A stretch of DNA of 64,000 nucleotides from Actinobaculum massiliense (GTDB taxonomy: Bacteria; Actinomycetota; Actinomycetes; Actinomycetales; Actinomycetaceae), in the NCBI RefSeq assembly GCF_001457435.1, contig NZ_LN881717.1:1373339-1437338 (forward strand). Reading direction: 5' to 3'. The notes beneath the pieces are model-generated. The model made no database searches, was not told the DNA's origin, and saw only the letters and a list, made by a program, of their open reading frames with translations. Below are positions 60,385 to 64,000 of the stretch, piece by piece (the first letter of the stretch is position 1; every line of letters starts with the position of its first letter). The translations under genes and the position numbers were made by a program.

Positions 60385-61305
60385 GTGAATTCATCTCATC
60401 AGCTTCGCTCCGGCGAATCCGCGCTTCTGGGTGCGGTTCGCAAGGCCGCGCGTTCCCTCGCGGGCACGATAGCGGGCCGCGGCCCGGCGGCGCCGCTAGG
60501 CACAGCGCGGCAGATGAATGCGGATCTGATTGAGGGTGCGCAGCGTGCCGTGCGGCTCGTTCCGCGGGTGGCGCACCTGGACGTCGACCTCTCCGGCGTC
60601 GCGCTAGGGGCGGTTTCGCGGGAAGGCTGGCTTGACGAAGCCGCGCCAGGGATCGAGCGAATGTTCGGCGATGTCTCCGAACTCGGCAGTAACCCGGTGA
60701 TTCCGGTTGGTTTTTCATTTGTGGCGCGCTCGATTCTGGGCCAGTACGAGCCCTACGCCAAGCGGCTGACCCTTGTGGCGCCCAATATTTATGCTTTCGA
60801 GGCCGAATATGACCTAAACCGGAGGGATGTGAGCCTATGGGTCGCCGCCCACGAGCTTACGCACGCCGCGCAGTTTGAGGCGGCGCCCTGGCTAAAAGAA
60901 GAGTTGCGCGGATTTATCGGCAAGGTAGTGAACGACGGCGCCTCTGATTTGGCGCCGATCAATGCGCTTATGAGCGTGCTCGAAGGTCACGCGGAGTACG
61001 TGATGAATGAGCTTCCGAGCGCGGAGTTGCCTACCCGCCGCCAGCTCGAACGCGCGATTGCAGCCAAGCGCGAAGCCAAGGCGAAAAAGAAGGGCGCCCG
61101 CCTGCGCGAGGCAACCGGGATTGCTCAGAAGGCACGCCAGTACTCACAAGGCAAGGAGTTTGTGCGCGGCGCAATTGAGGCCGCCGGCGTCGAGAACTTT
61201 AACCGCATTTGGCACTCGCGCGAAAACTTCCCCACTCCCGCCGAGCTCGCGGCGCCGGAAGAATGGGTGCGCCGGGTGATTGGCGAGGCGGGGGAGGAGC
61301 GCTAG
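60385..61305 (+). CDS. Zinc-dependent metalloprotease (F420-associated type)
   Basis: 306 residues from GTG 60385, after GAAAGGA. HExxH metal site in VAAHELTHAAQFE near 155 and a third acidic ligand in LEGHAEYVMNE near 205. The RLVPRVAHLDVDLSG and ERMFGDVSELGSNPV regions fit the DUF2342 / F420-biosynthesis-associated family found across actinobacteria. No signal peptide, so cytoplasmic; substrate unknown. Its stop overlaps the start of tilS by 1 base, so the two are coupled. Confidence 0.88.
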   Translation: MNSSHQLRSGESALLGAVRKAARSLAGTIAGRGPAAPLGTARQMNADLIEGAQRAVRLVPRVAHLDVDLSGVALGAVSREGWLDEAAPGIERMFGDVSELGSNPVIPVGFSFVARSILGQYEPYAKRLTLVAPNIYAFEAEYDLNRRDVSLWVAAHELTHAAQFEAAPWLKEELRGFIGKVVNDGASDLAPINALMSVLEGHAEYVMNELPSAELPTRRQLERAIAAKREAKAKKKGARLREATGIAQKARQYSQGKEFVRGAIEAAGVENFNRIWHSRENFPTPAELAAPEEWVRRVIGEAGEER

Positions 61306-62402
61306 TGGGAGGCCCGCCGAAGGCTTTTGCCGACGCGCGCCGGAGCTTGGCGAGCCTGCTCGAGCAAAACGGGCTTGCCCCCGGAAGCCGCCTCATTGTG
61401 GCGGTTTCGGGCGGGTCGGACTCGATGGCCCTCGCTCACGCCGCGCTTTTTGTGGGCAAGCGCTCCGGCTACCCGGTGACGACGGTGACCGTCGATCATG
61501 GCATCCGGCCCGGATCGCGCGGCGAGGCGGAGCGGGTGGCGCACACCATGCTCGAATGGGGAGCCAGCGAAGCGCGGGTAACGAGTATTAATGTGGCCGC
61601 CACCGCTGGCGCTGGGCCGGAAGGCGCGGCGCGTAGTGGCAGATACAGCGCGATTGCGCGCGAGGTGGCCGGCGCCGGCGGGGCGGCGCCCCAGTTCGCG
61701 GATGCGCCGGGCGCGAGTCATGCGCCGCGCGCGGCTGTGCTACTTGGTCATACCCTCGATGACCAGGCGGAAACCGTGCTACTGGGGCTGGGCCGCGGAT
61801 CGGGAGCCCGCTCGCTGGCGGGGATGGCCCCGGCGGGGCCGCTTCCCGAGCATCCCGAGGTTCTTGCCCTGCGCCCGCTCCTAGCGATTCGCCGCGCAGA
61901 TCTTCGCCAGGCCCTGCGCCGGGAAGGGATCAGTTGGGTGGACGATCCTACGAATGAGCTGGGCGGGCCATGGAGATCCGCTGATGGTTCTGCCCTTACG
62001 CGGGCGTCGATTCGTCACAGCGCGCTACCCGCGCTGGTGGAGGCGCTGGGCCCAGGAACCGTGGAGGCTCTGGCCAGAACAGCCTCGCTACTTCGCCAGG
62101 ACGCCGATTGCTTGGACTCCCTCGCGGCGCAAGAGCTAGGTAAATACGAGGAAAACTGCGCATTTGATTCTGCCGACTCCCGCCCCGTTAGCATCCCGTG
62201 GCTCTTGAGCTTGGAGGGGGCATTGCGCAGCCGAGTGCTACGTGCCTTGGCTCAAAAGGCCGGGGCACGCGAGCTCAGCGCACGCCATAGCGCGGCATTA
62301 GAGAAACTCATCACGGGCCCGGGCGGCTATCACGTGGCAGACTTACCGGGTGTGAGGGCGGTGAGGAACGGCCCTCGCTTGAGTTTTGAGAGAATAGGCT
62401 AG
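61305..62402 (+). CDS. tilS: tRNA(Ile)-lysidine synthase
   Basis: 365 residues from GTG 61305, in a TAGTG overlap with the protease; a longer in-frame start at 61209 lies within that gene. N-type ATP pyrophosphatase PP-loop VSGGSDSMALAH near 36 and HTLDDQAETVLLGLGRGSG near 148 (in part), RRADLRQALRREGISWVDDP and a short C-terminal domain. Makes lysidine at C34 of tRNA-Ile(CAU), needed for AUA reading. Actinobacterial lengths of about 330-370 fit. Confidence 0.95.
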   Translation: MGGPPKAFADARRSLASLLEQNGLAPGSRLIVAVSGGSDSMALAHAALFVGKRSGYPVTTVTVDHGIRPGSRGEAERVAHTMLEWGASEARVTSINVAATAGAGPEGAARSGRYSAIAREVAGAGGAAPQFADAPGASHAPRAAVLLGHTLDDQAETVLLGLGRGSGARSLAGMAPAGPLPEHPEVLALRPLLAIRRADLRQALRREGISWVDDPTNELGGPWRSADGSALTRASIRHSALPALVEALGPGTVEALARTASLLRQDADCLDSLAAQELGKYEENCAFDSADSRPVSIPWLLSLEGALRSRVLRALAQKAGARELSARHSAALEKLITGPGGYHVADLPGVRAVRNGPRLSFERIG

Positions 62403-62466
62403 CAACGTAACCTGAAGGCCCGAGACTTCCCGCGATCGCGGAAGCGGGTAATTGAAAGGAGCGTCC

Positions 62467-63018
62467 GTGGACGCAAAGGATATGGGCGACAAGCTCGAAC
62501 ACATTCTTGTTACCGAAGAGCAGATTGACGCGAAGCTGGATGAAATGGCGGCCGCAATTGACCGCGATTACGACGGCGATCTTCTTCTGGTTGGCGTCTT
62601 GAAGGGCGCTGCCATGGTGATGTCGGACCTCGCCCGTAAGATTCACTCACCCCTGCAAATGGATTGGATGGCCGTCTCCAGCTACGGCCTGGGAACCAAG
62701 AGCTCGGGCGTGGTCAAGATCCTCAAGGACTTGGACGCGGACGTAACCGGCCGTCACGTATTGATTGTGGAGGACGTTATCGATTCTGGTCTGACCCTCG
62801 ATTGGTTGCGCCGTAACCTCATGGCTCGCGGCGCGGGTAGTGTGCGGATTGCCGCTATTTTGCGCAAGCCGGATGCCGCCAAGATCGAGGTGCCGGTGGA
62901 TTATTTGGGATTCGATATTCCTAACGAATTTGTGGTTGGTTACGGGCTCGATTGGGCAGAACAATTCCGTCATCTGCCATTTGTGGGCACTCTGGCCCCG
63001 CACGTATACGGAGGATAA
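62467..63018 (+). CDS. hpt: Hypoxanthine phosphoribosyltransferase
   Basis: 183 residues from GTG 62467, six bases after AAAGGAG; an ATG at 62482 is an alternative. PRPP-binding VLIVEDVIDSGLTL near 102 and the LLVGVLKGAAMVMSDL loop near 42; C-terminal VGYGLDWAEQFRHLPFVG is typical of Hpt. Salvages hypoxanthine and guanine. The stop is adjacent to the ftsH start, a common tilS-hpt-ftsH arrangement. Confidence 0.95.
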   Translation: MDAKDMGDKLEHILVTEEQIDAKLDEMAAAIDRDYDGDLLLVGVLKGAAMVMSDLARKIHSPLQMDWMAVSSYGLGTKSSGVVKILKDLDADVTGRHVLIVEDVIDSGLTLDWLRRNLMARGAGSVRIAAILRKPDAAKIEVPVDYLGFDIPNEFVVGYGLDWAEQFRHLPFVGTLAPHVYGG

Positions 63019-64000
63019 GTGGACCAAAGGAACGATGGCACGCCGCGCGAACACCCCGAAGCGTTCGAGGATTCACCTCAAGAAACGCGGAACGGTGCCC
63101 AGGAAACTCGGATAGGCGGGCGTGCCAGCGGTCCGCAAGAAGCCTCGGGTGGGCGTCACGCCTCGGGGGATGGCACGGCGGCCGGCCAGGCGCAAGACCC
63201 TGCCGCCGGCCCGGCGCAAAGCCCCGAGGCTGGCCCCGCGAACGGCTCGGCCGCGCAGGAGCCCCGCCCGAGCAAAAAGACCTCGAGTGATTACGAGGAA
63301 GCCCGGCGTCGGCGTCGTGCCCAAAAACCCAAGAACCTTGAGGTGCATCAAAAGCGCCAGGAACGGCAGCGTGAACGCGACAAGGGCGAGAAGGCCCGCA
63401 AGTCGCGCAACCGTACGCTGGGCGGACTCCTCATGATGGTGCTGGTGGGCGTGCTGGCATTTAACCTGTTCAGCTCCATGCAGTGGAAGACGGTCAACAC
63501 TTCCGAGGGTATGGAGTTACTCAAGAGTGCGCAAATTGAGCGTGCGGAGGTCACCGACGGCGCTAATCGCGTGAAGCTGTGGCTGAAGGAAAACACGGAA
63601 ACCGTGCTTCCGGACGGCAATACGCGCGACGTGGGCAAGCAGGTGCAGTTCCAGTACCTCGACCCGCAGGGCGAGCAAGTGGCGCGGCTGTTGAATAGCG
63701 CCGAAATTGAGCGCGGCTATAGCTCGGTGGTGCCGCAGCAGTCGTTGCTCAGCTCCATGCTTATTATGTTCCTGCCGATGGTGCTGATCCTGGGCGTGTT
63801 CTGGTGGTTTATCCGCCAGCAACAGACCGGGCGCGGGCTCGGCCTGCGCGATCGGAACCCCGAAGCCGAGGTGCCGGACGTGACCTTCGCGGATGTAGCC
63901 GGCGAGGACGAGGCGGTGCAGGAAGTCTCCGAGGTGGTCGATTTCCTCAAGAATCCGGGGCGCTACGAAAAGGTGGGGGCGAAGATCCCCCGCGGCGTTT
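63019..64000 (+). CDS. ftsH: FtsH membrane protease, 5' part (truncated by window end)
   Basis: First 327 residues from GTG 63019, directly after the hpt stop with GGAGG upstream. Unusual N-terminal extension of about 130 residues rich in Gly/Ala/Gln/Glu and then Arg/Lys, before the first helix (about 134-152, [18 protein letters not shown]). Periplasmic-side domain about 155-250, second helix near 252-272 ([18 protein letters not shown]), then the AAA start [17 protein letters not shown]. The window ends before Walker A, so ATPase and protease motifs are not visible. Degrades misfolded membrane proteins. Confidence 0.95.
   Translation, partial: MDQRNDGTPREHPEAFEDSPQETRNGAQETRIGGRASGPQEASGGRHASGDGTAAGQAQDPAAGPAQSPEAGPANGSAAQEPRPSKKTSSDYEEARRRRRAQKPKNLEVHQKRQERQRERDKGEKARKSRNRTLGGLLMMVLVGVLAFNLFSSMQWKTVNTSEGMELLKSAQIERAEVTDGANRVKLWLKENTETVLPDGNTRDVGKQVQFQYLDPQGEQVARLLNSAEIERGYSSVVPQQSLLSSMLIMFLPMVLILGVFWWFIRQQQTGRGLGLRDRNPEAEVPDVTFADVAGEDEAVQEVSEVVDFLKNPGRYEKVGAKIPRGV

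Overview
The window is a high-GC Gram-positive (Actinobacteria) chromosome segment, most like an Actinomycetaceae-type genome. Evidence: a dnaK-grpE-dnaJ...hspR heat-shock locus with an HspR (HAIR) operator, a tRNA-Gly/dcd neighbourhood, a tilS-hpt-ftsH run, an F420-biosynthesis-associated-type zinc protease, a DUF4921 protein, and many leaderless genes whose -10 hexamer ends 6-7 nt before the start codon. The species cannot be named from the sequence alone.

Positions 1 to about 28,000 hold most of a siphovirus-type prophage with an HK97-style head; its left (early) part lies outside the window. Order: small membrane gene (-), ClbS/DfsB-like gene (-), terS, a DNA-modification cassette (phage metK, ParB-methyltransferase fusion, C5-cytosine methyltransferase), small genes, terL, portal, ClpP-like protease, capsid, four head-tail genes, tail tube, a tail chaperone with a CCCAAAA frameshift site, tape measure, Dit, tail/fibre protein, holin, an amidase endolysin with CW_7 repeats, an HTH/Zn-finger gene, and two serine recombinases in tandem. 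Four genes run against the late operon like morons (accessory cargo genes): the ClbS/DfsB gene, a leaderless membrane gene between terL and portal, and an alpha/beta hydrolase with a small membrane protein between the tail chaperone and the tape measure.

From about 28,150 the region is host core genome: tRNA-Gly(CCC); leaderless dcd followed by a diverged duplicate of its own 3' end and an 8-bp tandem repeat; a six-gene Mrp (Mnh) Na+/H+ antiporter operon; a TPP riboswitch controlling thiB-thiP-thiQ thiamine uptake; a GNAT protein; aldo/keto reductase; DUF4921 GalT-like protein; a YflT-like stress protein; an MFS exporter; a 3-hydroxyacyl-CoA dehydrogenase family enzyme; a ROK glucokinase; dnaK-grpE-dnaJ, a GNAT gene and hspR; an amylase/yaaA/rlmC minus-strand cluster; a DUF4352 protein; a NarL-type two-component system; a zinc protease, tilS, hpt, and the 5' part of ftsH, cut by the window end.

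Points beyond routine annotation: the phage SAM-synthase/two-methyltransferase cassette with a prophage ClbS homologue; the canonical frameshift giving a gpG-gpT fusion; a leader repeated with fixed internal spacing at three phage sites; a palindrome enclosing the ribosome binding site of the HTH/Zn-finger gene; a recurrent leaderless-promoter architecture; overlapping SigH-like and HAIR signals at dnaK; and the dcd 3'-end duplication.
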